From Thioclava electrotropha (lineage in GTDB: Bacteria > Pseudomonadota > Alphaproteobacteria > Rhodobacterales > Rhodobacteraceae): a DNA stretch of 64,000 nt. The stretch lies in the NCBI RefSeq assembly GCF_002085925.2, contig NZ_CP053562.1:3609501-3673500 (forward strand), read 5' to 3'. The notes below the pieces were generated by a model, which made no database searches, had not been told where the DNA came from, and saw only the letters and a list, made by a program, of their open reading frames with translations. Below are positions 33,965 to 42,954 of the stretch, one piece after another (the first letter of the stretch is position 1; every line of letters begins with the position of its first letter). The position numbers were made by a program, and so were the translations under genes.

Positions 33965-34413
33965 GCCGAGACCTCCGCAACCAGAGCCTCGATCCGCTCG
34001 GGCGTCGCCCGCCCGACCAGTTGATCGCCCACCATCGCGGCAGGCGCACAGGCGCATAGCCCGAGGCAATAGACCGCCTCAAGGGTCACATCGCCCTTCG
34101 TTTCCCCGACTTTCATGCCCAGCGCACGCTCCAGCCGCGCGATCATCTCGGCCCCGCCCATCGACTGGCAGGCCTCGGCGCGGCACAGCTTGATCACATG
34201 CTTGCCCGCGGGCGCGTCGCGGAAGTCGTGATAGAAGGAGACGACGCCCGCCACCTCGGCCCGGCTCAGACGCAGCGCATCGGCAATCGGCTGGTAGCAA
34301 TCGGCGGGCACGCAGCCGTAAGCGGCCTGCACATCGTGAAGAATGGGCAGCAGCGCACCTTCGCGCCCCGCATGATCCGCCAGAATCGCGGCGAGCCTGT
34401 CGTCTTCGGTCAT
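33961..34413 (-). CDS. fdsG: Formate dehydrogenase gamma subunit, NuoE-like
   Basis: [2Fe-2S] subunit of the diaphorase module. It has 150 residues from ATG 34413, chosen because GGGAGG is then 6 nt away; an ATG two codons upstream (34419) touches that site. The thioredoxin-like fold has ligands C77 and C82 (CRAEAC) and C116 and C120 (CLGLC). First gene of the operon fdsG-fdsB-fdsA-fdhD-fdsD, in which every junction overlaps by 4 bp. The promoter must lie in the 138 bp shared with divergent sppA; no LysR-type regulator is adjacent. Confidence 0.96.
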   Translation of the reverse strand: MTEDDRLAAILADHAGREGALLPILHDVQAAYGCVPADCYQPIADALRLSRAEVAGVVSFYHDFRDAPAGKHVIKLCRAEACQSMGGAEMIARLERALGMKVGETKGDVTLEAVYCLGLCACAPAAMVGDQLVGRATPERIEALVAEVSA

Positions 34414-34551
34414 ATCCATCCTCCCGGCCCCGATGATGGGGCGAGCATGCCCCGGCCAGCAAGTCACGACTGGTTCAATCGCGAACAGGCGCGGACAGGA
34501 ACCGTCATTGCTGCGCTTGCGCGGGCAGGGGTGAGCCTCTACATCCCTCAC

Positions 34552-35391
34552 ATGAGCCTGATCCAACGCCTCCCCTTCGTCAAGAAATCGCCCTTCGTCG
34601 CGGTTATCCGTTTGCACGGTGCCATCGGCATGTCGCGCCCCGGAGCGCCCGGCCTGTCGGACGCCGCAATGGCCCCGATCATCGAGCGTGCCTTCGCGCG
34701 CGGCAAACCGGCCGCGGTCGCACTGCTGATCAATTCGCCCGGCGGATCGCCCGTGCAATCGGCGCTGATCGCGGGGCGCATCCGCAGACTTGCGGATGAA
34801 AAAGGCATTCCCGTCCATGCCTTCGTCGAAGACGTCGCGGCGTCGGGCGGCTATTGGCTGGCCTGCGCCGCCGACCAGATCTGGGCCGACCCGACCTCGG
34901 TCGTGGGCTCGATCGGGGTGATCTCGGCAGGCTTCGGGCTCGACGAGTTCATCAACCGCCACGGCATCCAGCGCCGCGTTCATACGGCGGGCGGCTCGAA
35001 AAGTTTCATGGACCCGTTCCGCCCCGAGAAGGACGAAGACGTCGCGCGGCTCAACAAGCTGCTCGACGACATGCATGTCTCGTTCAAGGAGCATGTGCAG
35101 TCCCGGCGCGGCGCGAAACTGCCCGAGGATCGCGACCTCTTCACCGGCGATATCTGGACCGGGCGGCAGGCGCTGGCCGAGAATACCGGACTGATCGACG
35201 GGCTCGGCCATGCGGTGCCGAAGCTGAAAGAGATCTACGGCGAGAAGACCCGCATCGTGCCTTACGCACCCAAACGCTCGATCTTCCGGCGCTTCGGCGC
35301 GCAGATCGGGGGCGAGATGGCGGCGGCCACGGCAGGCGCTTTGATCGACACGACCGAGGAGCGCGCGCTCTGGGCGCGCTACGGGCTGTAA
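34552..35391 (+). CDS. sppA: S49-family serine peptidase (SppA/SohB-like)
   Basis: Signal-peptide peptidase-like protease, 279 residues, the short single-domain type. Nucleophile S98 lies in DVAASGGYWLA, and the dyad lysine is probably K150 (AGGSKSF), 52 residues later as in the Bacillus-type enzyme. LLINSPGGSP precedes the active site. There is no clear N-terminal membrane anchor, so it may be cytoplasmic or peripheral. ATG 34552 gives an N-terminus starting MSLIQRLPF; the ribosome binding site is weak. It is divergent from the fds operon and followed 4 bp later by a small gene. Confidence 0.9.
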   Translation: MSLIQRLPFVKKSPFVAVIRLHGAIGMSRPGAPGLSDAAMAPIIERAFARGKPAAVALLINSPGGSPVQSALIAGRIRRLADEKGIPVHAFVEDVAASGGYWLACAADQIWADPTSVVGSIGVISAGFGLDEFINRHGIQRRVHTAGGSKSFMDPFRPEKDEDVARLNKLLDDMHVSFKEHVQSRRGAKLPEDRDLFTGDIWTGRQALAENTGLIDGLGHAVPKLKEIYGEKTRIVPYAPKRSIFRRFGAQIGGEMAAATAGALIDTTEERALWARYGL

Positions 35392-35395
35392 CCCG

Positions 35396-35611
35396 ATGCT
35401 CATCAAGGGCATGACACTCTTCCTCGTCGTCATGGCGGTGCTCGCCATGTTCGGTAAGCTGCGGATGCCGAAACTCAAGGGCCCGCGCGGACCCGGCAGG
35501 CTATCGGCCCGTTGCCCCGATTGCGGACGTCCGAAAATCGGCCGGGGCCCCTGCCCCTGCAAGACGACCTCCAATAGCAAGACTGCGAAGAAGACGGAGC
35601 GCCGTAAATGA
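35396..35611 (+). CDS. Small membrane protein with zinc-ribbon-like cysteines
   Basis: A 71-residue protein with an N-terminal membrane helix (about 4-21), a basic stretch and then CPDCGRPKIGRGPCPC, four cysteines spaced like a small zinc ribbon, and a Lys/Thr-rich tail. It lies 4 bp after sppA and its stop overlaps the exchanger start by 4 bp (ATGA), so it belongs to that operon. I do not recognise a named family; conserved position would support a real gene. Confidence 0.72.
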   Translation: MLIKGMTLFLVVMAVLAMFGKLRMPKLKGPRGPGRLSARCPDCGRPKIGRGPCPCKTTSNSKTAKKTERRK

Positions 35612-36588
35612 TCTGGGATTTCGGCGAGATCATTGCCGGGCTGGTGCTGCTGGTCGTGGCGGGCGATCTGCTGGTGAAAGGCGCGGTGGCGATGTCGCTG
35701 CGCCTTGGCATTCCAGCACTGATCGTCGGCCTGACCGTAGTGGCGTTCGGCACCTCCGCGCCCGAGCTGATGGTCTCGGTCGCGGCCGTGCTCGACAAGG
35801 CGCCCAGCATGGCGCTCGGCAATGTCGTGGGCTCGAACATCGCCAATATCCTTCTGGTGCTGGGCCTGCCTGCGATGATCTCCGCGATACGCACCGATCT
35901 TCACGACACGCGCGAGAGCTTCGTGCTGATGATGGGGGCGACGATCCTCTTCATCCTCGTCTGCTTCATGGGCCCGATCGGCTGGGCGCAGGCGCTGCTT
36001 CTGCTCTTCGCGCTCGGCATCATCCTGTTCCGACAAATCCGCGAGGCGCGCGCCCATCGCGCCAATCGCGGCGCGGGCGCCGGACCCGAGACCGAAGCCG
36101 ATGAAGAGGTCGAGAGCGTCGATCCGAAAATGCCGCTCTGGCGCATCGGGCTCTATGTTCTCGCGGGGCTCATCGGGCTGCCTCTGGGGGCGAGCTGGCT
36201 GGTCAGCGGCGCGTCGGAAATCGCAAGCGCGATGGGCGTCTCGGATGCGGTGATCGGCCTGACGCTGGTCGCGCTCGGCACCTCGCTGCCGGAGCTGGCG
36301 ACCTCGATCACCGCGGCGATGAAGGGCCGGTCGGACCTCGCGCTCGGCAATGTCGTGGGCTCGAACATCTTCAACCTGCTCTGCATCATCGGCGTCGCAG
36401 GCCTGTTCGGCGACATTCCGGTGCCGAGCCAGATGCTGCATGTCGACCTTTGGGTGATGGCCGCGGCCTCGATCGCGCTGGCCCCGTTCATCTTCGGCAA
36501 CCGCGTGATCACCCGAGGCATCGGCATCGCTTTCACCGCCGCGTACCTGGCCTATATGGTGGCCCTCTTCATTGGAGGCAGCGCATGA
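35608..36588 (+). CDS. Calcium/sodium antiporter (YrbG family)
   Basis: Inner-membrane cation exchanger of the CaCA superfamily, 326 residues, about ten helices in two inverted halves. Each half has the alpha-repeat: GTSAPELMVSVAA with GNVVGSNIANILLVLG, and GTSLPELATSITAA with GNVVGSNIFNLLCIIG. The halves are joined by an acidic cytoplasmic loop (ETEADEEVESVDPK). Start and stop both overlap neighbours by 4 bp, linking it to the small cysteine protein upstream and the SDR downstream. E. coli YrbG is the closest type I can name. Confidence 0.92.
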   Translation: MIWDFGEIIAGLVLLVVAGDLLVKGAVAMSLRLGIPALIVGLTVVAFGTSAPELMVSVAAVLDKAPSMALGNVVGSNIANILLVLGLPAMISAIRTDLHDTRESFVLMMGATILFILVCFMGPIGWAQALLLLFALGIILFRQIREARAHRANRGAGAGPETEADEEVESVDPKMPLWRIGLYVLAGLIGLPLGASWLVSGASEIASAMGVSDAVIGLTLVALGTSLPELATSITAAMKGRSDLALGNVVGSNIFNLLCIIGVAGLFGDIPVPSQMLHVDLWVMAAASIALAPFIFGNRVITRGIGIAFTAAYLAYMVALFIGGSA

Positions 36589-37361
36589 AACGAGCATTGG
36601 TGACAGGCGGCGCGAAACGGCTGGGACGCGCGATGGCGCTTTATCTGGCCGAGCGCGGCGTGGACGTCGCAATCCATTATCACGGCTCCGCCGAGGAGGC
36701 GGAGGCCACGGCGGCGGAGGCCCGCGCGAAAGGCGTGCGCGCCGAGATCGTGCAGGCCGATCTGCTGGACGAGGCCGCGACGGCGGAACTGGTGCCGCGC
36801 GCGGCGCGACTTCTCGACGGGCCGCTCGATCTGCTGATCAACAACGCCTCGATTTTCGAATACGACACGATCCGCTCAGCCACGCGCGAAAGCTGGGACA
36901 GGCATATCGGGTCGAACCTGCGCGCACCCTTCGTGCTGATCCAGCATTTCGCGGCGCAGGCCCCGGATGCCGACCGCTCGGGCGCGGAGCCCAAGGCCCG
37001 CGCGCTGGTGATCAACATGGTCGACCAGCGGATGCGCAAGCTGACGCCGGAGTTCATGACCTACACGCTAGCGAAGATGGGTCTGTGGACTCTCACGCAG
37101 ACGAGTGCGCAGGCGCTGGCTCCCGCTATACGTGTGAACGCGATCGGCCCCGGCCCGACCCTGCAAGGCGCCCGCCAGTCGGAAGAGCACTTCAACCGGC
37201 AGCGCGCGGCGACGATCCTCGAACGCGGCGCAGACCCTGCAGATATCGTCGCGGCGCTGGGATATTTCATGGACGCGCCGGCCGTCACAGGGCAGTTGCT
37301 CTGCGTCGATGGAGGCCAACATTTGGGCTGGCGGACCCCCGATGTATTAGGTCCGGAATGA
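36585..37361 (+). CDS. SDR-family pteridine reductase (FolM/PTR1-like)
   Basis: NADPH-dependent short-chain dehydrogenase, 258 residues. Nucleotide motif TGGAKRLG (7-14), NNAS at 86-89 and the catalytic pair Y160 and K164 (YTLAK). D147 stands where most SDRs have serine (NMVDQRM), the arrangement seen in pteridine reductase PTR1 and FolM dihydromonapterin reductase, so a pterin or dihydrofolate substrate is likely. GPGPTLQG follows the active site. ATG 36585 overlaps the exchanger stop by 4 bp. A nearly 300-bp AT-richer gap then precedes uvrC. Confidence 0.85.
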   Translation: MKRALVTGGAKRLGRAMALYLAERGVDVAIHYHGSAEEAEATAAEARAKGVRAEIVQADLLDEAATAELVPRAARLLDGPLDLLINNASIFEYDTIRSATRESWDRHIGSNLRAPFVLIQHFAAQAPDADRSGAEPKARALVINMVDQRMRKLTPEFMTYTLAKMGLWTLTQTSAQALAPAIRVNAIGPGPTLQGARQSEEHFNRQRAATILERGADPADIVAALGYFMDAPAVTGQLLCVDGGQHLGWRTPDVLGPE

Positions 37362-37496
37362 GCCTGAAAACGAATCGCAGGCCAAAGTTGTGCACTGCGC
37401 GGCGGCTTGTAACAGTACCGTCACAAAAGTAGTAATCCTTTCAATAGCTTGGCGAGTGTGCGAAAAATTTCTCAATGAAATCAACGTACTCGTAAC

Positions 37497-37515
37497 TTGC
37501 TCAAAAAATGAGCAA
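37497..37515. repeat. Small hairpin in the AT-richer gap before uvrC
   Basis: TTGCTCA, an A5 loop and TGAGCAA form a perfect 7-bp inverted repeat in the 298-bp intergenic stretch 37362-37659, which is noticeably richer in A and T than its surroundings. The stretch probably holds the uvrC promoter and the end of the preceding transcript; I see no other clear element and no LexA box. Confidence 0.4.
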
Positions 37516-37659
37516 ACACTCTATCAACCCTTATATTAAGGTCGGAACCCACGGTCCCACATGTTTGCCAACAGAGTTATCCCCAAATTTCGTGGACATG
37601 TTTTTCCTTGAAAACGTCTTCGCGAGGTTGCAGCCACAGGGGAGAATCGAAGCCTGCTC

Positions 37660-39567
37660 ATGAATGACGACGTAAACAGCAACGACGCCCTCGATCCCCC
37701 GGCGGCCACGCGCCCGCAACACGGGATGACGGGCCATGCGCTGATCGCGGATTACCTCAAGCGTCTCGACGGATCGCCCGGCGTCTATCGGATGCTGAAC
37801 GCGAAGGGCGAGGTGCTTTACGTCGGCAAGGCACGCAACCTGAAGGCGCGCGTTTCGAACTATGCACGCCCCTCGGGACACTCGGCGCGGATCGCCCGGA
37901 TGATCCATGAGACCGCCTCGATGATGTTCCTCACGACGCGGACCGAGACCGAGGCGCTGCTGCTCGAGCAGAACCTGATCAAGCAGCTCAAACCGCGCTA
38001 CAACGTGCTCGCACGGGACGACAAAAGCTTTCCCAATATCCTGATCGCGACGGACCACCCCTATCCGATGATCAAGAAGCATCGCGGCGCGCGCAAAGAA
38101 AAGGGCCATTACTTCGGCCCCTTCGCGAGCGCGAGCGCGGTGAACCGCACGCTAAACCAGCTGGAGCGGGTCTTCCTGCTGCGCAACTGCTCGGACTCGA
38201 TGTTCGAGACCCGCACGCGCCCCTGCCTGCAATATCAGATCAAGCGTTGCTCGGGGCCCTGCGTCGGCAAGATCTCCGAGGAGGATTACGCAGCGCTGGT
38301 CGACGATGCGAAGCGGTTCCTGCAAGGCAAGTCCACCACGATCCAGCGCGAGCTGGCCGAACAGATGCAGCAAGCCTCCGACGATATGGAATTCGAGCGC
38401 GCCGCTGCGCTCCGCGACCGGATCAAGGCGCTGACCAACGTGCAGCAAAGCCAGGGGATCAACCCGCGCAGCACCGCCGAGGCCGATGTGATCGCTCTCC
38501 ATCAGGAGGGCGGGCAGGCCTGTGTGCAGGTCTTCTTCATCCGCGCGAACCAGAGCTGGGGCAATCACGACTTCTATCCCAAGACCGGCTCCGGCGCCGA
38601 AGCGCCCGAAATCCTGCAGGCCTTCATCGCGCAGTTCTACACCAACCGCCCGCCGCCGAAGCTGATCCTGCTATCGCATCCGGTCGAGGATGAGGAACTG
38701 GTAAGCGAATTCCTCTCCGAGCGCGCCGAGCGCAAGGTCGAGATCACCGTCCCGCAGCGCGGCGAAAAGGCAGAGCTGGTCGAGAATGCCGCGCGCAATG
38801 CCCGCGAGAGCCTCGGTCGGAAGATGTCGGAATCTGCCGCGCAGGCGAAACTGCTGGCGGGCGTCGCCGAGGCCTTCGGGCTGGAGAAGCCGCCGCAGCG
38901 GATCGAGGTCTACGACAACTCGCATATTCAGGGCGCGCATGCCGTGGGCGGGATGATCGTCGCGGGGCCGGAAGGCTTCATCAAAAGCCAGTATCGCAAG
39001 TTCAACATCAAGAACGCGGAGCTGACGCCGGGCGACGATTTCGGGATGATGAAAGAGGTGCTGACCCGCCGCTTCACCCGGTTGCTGAAGGAAGACCCAG
39101 AGCGGAAATCCGAGGCCTGGCCCGATCTACTGCTAATCGACGGCGGCGCCGGGCAGGTCTCGGCGGTGCGCGAGATCATGGACGAGATGGGCGTGAGCGA
39201 CGTCGCGATGGTCGGCGTCGCGAAAGGCGTGGACCGCGACCACGGCAAGGAAGAGTTCCACCGCACGGGTCAGCGCCCCATCGCCCTGCCCCGGCAATCG
39301 CCGGTCCTCTATTACATCCAGCGCCTGCGCGACGAGGCGCACCGCTGGGCCATCGGCACCCACCGTGCGAAACGCGCCAAGGCGCAGATGGCGAACCCGC
39401 TGGACGAGGTTCCAGGCATCGGGGCGGCCCGCAAGCGCGCGCTGCTCACGCATTTCGGCTCCGCCAAGGCGGTCAGCCGCGCCGCCCCCATCGACCTGAT
39501 GGAGGTCGACGGCATCTCCGAGGCGATGGCCGAGACGATCCACAATTTCTTCAACGAGAAGGGCTGA
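37660..39567 (+). CDS. uvrC: Excinuclease ABC subunit C
   Basis: Makes the two incisions of nucleotide excision repair together with UvrB. It has 635 residues: GIY-YIG nuclease near the start ([24 protein letters not shown]), central cysteine region, UVR domain ([18 protein letters not shown]), RNase H-like endonuclease ([28 protein letters not shown]) and C-terminal helix-hairpin-helix ([13 protein letters not shown]). The N-terminus has about 25 extra polar residues, so a later start is possible. One base separates it from the aminomutase-like gene. Confidence 0.96.
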   Translation: MNDDVNSNDALDPPAATRPQHGMTGHALIADYLKRLDGSPGVYRMLNAKGEVLYVGKARNLKARVSNYARPSGHSARIARMIHETASMMFLTTRTETEALLLEQNLIKQLKPRYNVLARDDKSFPNILIATDHPYPMIKKHRGARKEKGHYFGPFASASAVNRTLNQLERVFLLRNCSDSMFETRTRPCLQYQIKRCSGPCVGKISEEDYAALVDDAKRFLQGKSTTIQRELAEQMQQASDDMEFERAAALRDRIKALTNVQQSQGINPRSTAEADVIALHQEGGQACVQVFFIRANQSWGNHDFYPKTGSGAEAPEILQAFIAQFYTNRPPPKLILLSHPVEDEELVSEFLSERAERKVEITVPQRGEKAELVENAARNARESLGRKMSESAAQAKLLAGVAEAFGLEKPPQRIEVYDNSHIQGAHAVGGMIVAGPEGFIKSQYRKFNIKNAELTPGDDFGMMKEVLTRRFTRLLKEDPERKSEAWPDLLLIDGGAGQVSAVREIMDEMGVSDVAMVGVAKGVDRDHGKEEFHRTGQRPIALPRQSPVLYYIQRLRDEAHRWAIGTHRAKRAKAQMANPLDEVPGIGAARKRALLTHFGSAKAVSRAAPIDLMEVDGISEAMAETIHNFFNEKG

Positions 39568-39568
39568 G

Positions 39569-40627
39569 ATGACCGATCACAGCCGCCACCCCCGCGCGCT
39601 GACCCGCGTGGCCGATCTCGAACGCGACGGGCTGACCGCCTCGGACACCCGCGCCGATCTCGAGCGCGTAGCCGAAGAGTTCCGCATCCGCGTCACACCC
39701 GAAATGCGCGGGGCGATTGCCGATCCGACCGATCCGGTGGCCGCGCAATTCGTGCCCTCGGCGGCCGAGCTGGTCACCCGTCCCGAAGAGCTCGAAGATC
39801 CGATCGGCGACGACGCCCATTCCCCCGCTCCGGGGCTGACGCATCGCTATCCCGACCGGGTGATCCTGCACATCACGAAGACCTGCGACGTCTATTGCCG
39901 CTTCTGCTTCCGCCGCGAGACGGTGGGCGAAACCGGGCCGCTGCCGGAAGACCAATTGACGCAGGCGCTCGATTATATCGCGGCGACCCCGGCCATTCGC
40001 GAGGTGATCCTGACCGGAGGCGATCCGCTGACGCTCTCGACGCGCAGGCTTGGCGCGGTGCTGGAGTGCCTCTCCGCGATCCAGCACATCGACCAGATCC
40101 GGCTGCATACCCGCGTGCCGGTCGTCGCCCCCGAGCGGATCACCGAACAGCTTTGCGCCCTCCTGCGCGCCGCCCCGACCGCCTGGATCGTGCTGCACAC
40201 CAACCACGCGCAGGAACTGACGCCGGCCGCCCGCGATGCCATCGCGCGGCTAGTGGATCGCGGCATCCCGATGCTGTCGCAAACCGTGCTGCTGCGGGGC
40301 GTCAACGCGAGTGCCGACGCGCTGGAGGTGCTGTTCCGCGCCCTCACCAAGCTGCGCGTCAAACCTTATTACCTGCACCATTGCGACCTCGCGCGCGGCA
40401 CCTCGCATTTCCGCACCACCATCGCGGAAGGGCGCGCGCTGATGGCCGAGCTGCGCCGCCGCTGCTCGGGGACGATGCTGCCCAGCTACGTGCTCGATAT
40501 CCCCGGCGGCCACGGCAAGGTCCCGATCACCTCGGACCACTTCACACCGGGCGACGGCCCCGGAGACTGGCGCGTTACCGACCGCAATGGGACGGTGCAT
40601 GCATATCGCGATCCCGCGACCCGTTAA
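39569..40627 (+). CDS. Lysine 2,3-aminomutase-like radical SAM protein (EpmB/KamA group)
   Basis: A 352-residue radical SAM enzyme with the cluster motif C106-X3-C110-X2-C113 (TCDVYCRFCFR), EVILTGGDPL for SAM binding, and the lysine-binding region VLDIPGGHGK near the end. It has the length of EpmB, which isomerises lysine for modification of elongation factor P, and lacks the long C-terminus of clostridial KamA. Neither epmA nor efp is in the window, so the substrate (free lysine or EF-P) is open. It lies in a run with uvrC and pgsA. Confidence 0.88.
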   Translation: MTDHSRHPRALTRVADLERDGLTASDTRADLERVAEEFRIRVTPEMRGAIADPTDPVAAQFVPSAAELVTRPEELEDPIGDDAHSPAPGLTHRYPDRVILHITKTCDVYCRFCFRRETVGETGPLPEDQLTQALDYIAATPAIREVILTGGDPLTLSTRRLGAVLECLSAIQHIDQIRLHTRVPVVAPERITEQLCALLRAAPTAWIVLHTNHAQELTPAARDAIARLVDRGIPMLSQTVLLRGVNASADALEVLFRALTKLRVKPYYLHHCDLARGTSHFRTTIAEGRALMAELRRRCSGTMLPSYVLDIPGGHGKVPITSDHFTPGDGPGDWRVTDRNGTVHAYRDPATR

Positions 40628-40672
40628 CGCGCCCTCTTCCGCTTTGCGAACCACGCAGCTAGGTTGCCTCCC

Positions 40673-41302
40673 ATGAAATGGACCCTTCCCAATATCCTGA
40701 CCGTGCTCAGGCTCTTGGCTGCCCCCGGTGTGGCGGTCTTGTTCCTTTATTTTTCTCGCCCCTGGGCCGACTGGCTCGCGCTTGCGCTGTTCATCAGCGC
40801 GGCGGTCACCGACTGGTTCGATGGCTACCTCGCACGGGCGTGGAAACAGGAGAGCCGCTTCGGCGCGATGCTCGACCCGATCGCCGACAAGGCGATGGTG
40901 GTGATCGCGCTGGTGGTGCTGACCGGCTATTCGGGCATGAACCCGTGGCTGATCCTGCCCGCGACCGTGATCCTGTTCCGCGAAGTCTTCGTCTCGGGGC
41001 TGCGCGAATTCCTCGGCGCGGATGCCGGGCGGCTGCGGGTAACGAAGCTCGCCAAATGGAAGACCACCGCGCAGATGGTGGCGATTGCCGTGCTGTTCCT
41101 CGGCACCGGGCTTGCCTATCTCGAGCAGGGTCAGGCCCCGCGCGCAGGCGAAGGCGATATCCGCTTGGGCGCCACACCCGCCGATTTCGCGACCCATGTC
41201 GGCCTCGCGCTGATCTGGATCGCCGCCGTGCTGACCGCGATCACCGGCTGGGATTATTTTCGCAAGGCCCTGCCCTATCTGAAGGAGCCGAGCCATGATT
41301 GA
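40673..41302 (+). CDS. pgsA: CDP-diacylglycerol-glycerol-3-phosphate 3-phosphatidyltransferase
   Basis: Makes phosphatidylglycerophosphate, the committed step to phosphatidylglycerol, in the inner membrane. It has 209 residues with about four to five helices. The CDP-alcohol phosphotransferase motif is complete: DG-YL-AR-x8-G-x3-D-x3-D in FDGYLARAWKQESRFGAMLD. ATG 40673 is chosen; TTG 40664 in frame is the alternative. Its end overlaps moaD by 8 bp, an order common in Rhodobacterales. Confidence 0.95.
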   Translation: MKWTLPNILTVLRLLAAPGVAVLFLYFSRPWADWLALALFISAAVTDWFDGYLARAWKQESRFGAMLDPIADKAMVVIALVVLTGYSGMNPWLILPATVILFREVFVSGLREFLGADAGRLRVTKLAKWKTTAQMVAIAVLFLGTGLAYLEQGQAPRAGEGDIRLGATPADFATHVGLALIWIAAVLTAITGWDYFRKALPYLKEPSHD

Positions 41303-41543
41303 CGTTCTCTATTTCGCTTGGGTCCGCGAGCGGATCGGCCTGCCACGCGAAAAGGTCGAGACTGAGGCCAAGACTGTGGCCGACCTCGTCGAAGAGCTGA
41401 AGGCACGCGAGCCGCGCTATGAGGCGGCTTTTGCCGACATTTCCGCGCTGCGCGTCGCGCTCGATCAGGATCTGGCGGAGTTCGATGCGCCGCTCGAAGG
41501 CGTGCGCGAGGTGGCCTTCTTCCCGCCGATGACGGGGGGCTGA
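41295..41543 (+). CDS. moaD: Molybdopterin synthase sulfur-carrier subunit
   Basis: An 82-residue ubiquitin-fold protein ending in the Gly-Gly (PPMTGG) that is adenylated and thiocarboxylated to supply sulfur for molybdopterin. It starts inside the end of pgsA and lies one base before moaE, its obligate partner. The formate dehydrogenase 7 kb away is a client of the cofactor. Confidence 0.95.
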   Translation: MIDVLYFAWVRERIGLPREKVETEAKTVADLVEELKAREPRYEAAFADISALRVALDQDLAEFDAPLEGVREVAFFPPMTGG

Positions 41544-41544
41544 G

Positions 41545-41985
41545 ATGAAAGTCTCCGTTCAGGCCGAGCCCTTCGATCTGGGCGCAGAGCTTGCCGATTT
41601 CGGCACGGGCCGCGCGGATGTCGGCGCCGTCGTCAGCTTCACCGGCATCGTGCGCGACGACACCGGCGCGATGGAGGCGCTGGAGCTGGAGCATTACCCG
41701 GGCATGACCGAACGCGCGATCGCTGGCATCGTGGATCAGGCGGTCGAGCGTTGGACCCTGTCGGACGTGACCGTCATCCACCGCCACGGACGGCTGGGCG
41801 TGGGCGAGCAGATCATGATGGTCGCCACCGCCGCCCGCCACCGCGTCGCGGCGTTTGAAGCCGCCGAATTCTTGATGGATTACCTGAAATCCCGCGCCCC
41901 CTTCTGGAAGAAGGAACACGGGCCCGAGGGCACCTCCTGGGTCGCTGCGAAGGATGAAGACGAGGACGCGCTGAAACGCTGGTGA
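41545..41985 (+). CDS. moaE: Molybdopterin synthase catalytic subunit
   Basis: Converts cyclic pyranopterin monophosphate to molybdopterin using the MoaD thiocarboxylate. It has 146 residues. FTGIVRDDT, LELEHYPGMTE, IHRHGRLGVGEQ and the active-site lysine region PFWKKEHGPEG are all present. It forms the operon end pgsA-moaD-moaE, and its stop codon directly abuts the stop of the convergent sulfotransferase gene with no spacer. Confidence 0.96.
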   Translation: MKVSVQAEPFDLGAELADFGTGRADVGAVVSFTGIVRDDTGAMEALELEHYPGMTERAIAGIVDQAVERWTLSDVTVIHRHGRLGVGEQIMMVATAARHRVAAFEAAEFLMDYLKSRAPFWKKEHGPEGTSWVAAKDEDEDALKRW

Positions 41986-42804
41986 TCAGTCGCCCAGCTT
42001 GGCGTGCACCTCGTCCAGATCGATCTCGCCCACCGGTATCTTGTTGTCCGGATCGTCGAAATCGTATTGGAACAGCTGGAAATCCTTCTTGTAGATTTCC
42101 CAGATCAGGTGGCGCGACAGGTCGTCGAAATAATCGCTCACCTTATGCGCGCGCTTCGGCCCGTGCCCTTCGGACTCGTTGAACCGCGGCACCTTGGCCA
42201 GATCGACCTTCACCGGCGTCTCGACCGCGTCGAGCACCGACTGCATGCCTTCGTTGAACTTCTCGGTGAAGAAGATGTTGTCGTAGCGCCCGCCATTGAC
42301 GATGAAGGTCGAGATATGGCCCGACATGGCCGACCAGTGAATGTCCGGCTCCATCGGGCGGCGCCAACGGATCGTGTCGCGCGCAAACAGCAGGAAGCGG
42401 CGGAACGAGGCGACCTGATCGAAATCGAAATTGTCTTCCGGAGAGCCGACCTCGATCCCGTATTTCTGGATCAGCTGCGGCACCAGCTTGCCGCGATAGC
42501 GTTTGCCGTTGCGCTGGATGCCCGCGATCTTGTCGAAGAAGGACGACAGGATGCGCTGATAGGGATTGCGCACGCAGGTGAAGGCGTAGCTCTTATGCGC
42601 CACTACGTTTTCGGTGATCGGCGTCTGGCTTTCGTCCTGCGACCACTTGTGCAGCCCGGTCTTGGAATCGTGGATATCGCCGTCGAAGAATTTCCCGTGA
42701 TCGGAATAGAACATGATCTGCCCGATGGAGGAGCAGGCGCATTTCGGCACGACGCGATACACCATGCTTTCGCTCTCGGTCATCCAGGTTCCGGGAAATC
42801 CCAT
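41986..42804 (-). CDS. Sulfotransferase family 2-like protein
   Basis: A 272-residue PAPS-dependent sulfotransferase of the carbohydrate type. The 5'-phosphosulfate loop is VPKCACSSI (19-27) and the 3'-phosphate site is CVRNPYQRILSSF (77-89). There is no signal or membrane anchor, so it acts in the cytoplasm, probably on a glycan precursor or lipid-linked sugar. ATG 42804 has GGAGG 7 nt upstream. It is divergent across 150 bp from a GT14-type glycosyltransferase, suggesting a shared role in a surface polysaccharide. Two cysteines flank the PAPS loop lysine, which is typical of the group. Confidence 0.8.
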   Translation of the reverse strand: MGFPGTWMTESESMVYRVVPKCACSSIGQIMFYSDHGKFFDGDIHDSKTGLHKWSQDESQTPITENVVAHKSYAFTCVRNPYQRILSSFFDKIAGIQRNGKRYRGKLVPQLIQKYGIEVGSPEDNFDFDQVASFRRFLLFARDTIRWRRPMEPDIHWSAMSGHISTFIVNGGRYDNIFFTEKFNEGMQSVLDAVETPVKVDLAKVPRFNESEGHGPKRAHKVSDYFDDLSRHLIWEIYKKDFQLFQYDFDDPDNKIPVGEIDLDEVHAKLGD

Positions 42805-42954
42805 TCAAAGCCCTCCAGAAGGTCGCATACCCGTGACCGGGTAACGCAGACATAATAAATATCGAGTAAAGAGCAAAGAAGTCCTGTCTTTTCAACGCTC
42901 ATTCCGGCTAACAAGTCGGATAATACCAGCAAGTGACATCGCATCGTTTCCCGT

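Noticed and set aside
33961..36672. A 903-residue open frame on the minus strand across sppA, the exchanger and fdsG
   Set aside because: Only its last part is FdsG. The rest is Arg/His/Asp-rich antisense of well-supported plus-strand genes, a usual artefact of GC-rich codon bias.
37577..37585. TTATCCCCA considered as a DnaA box
   Set aside because: One mismatch to TTATCCACA, single copy, and no origin-type gene neighbourhood.
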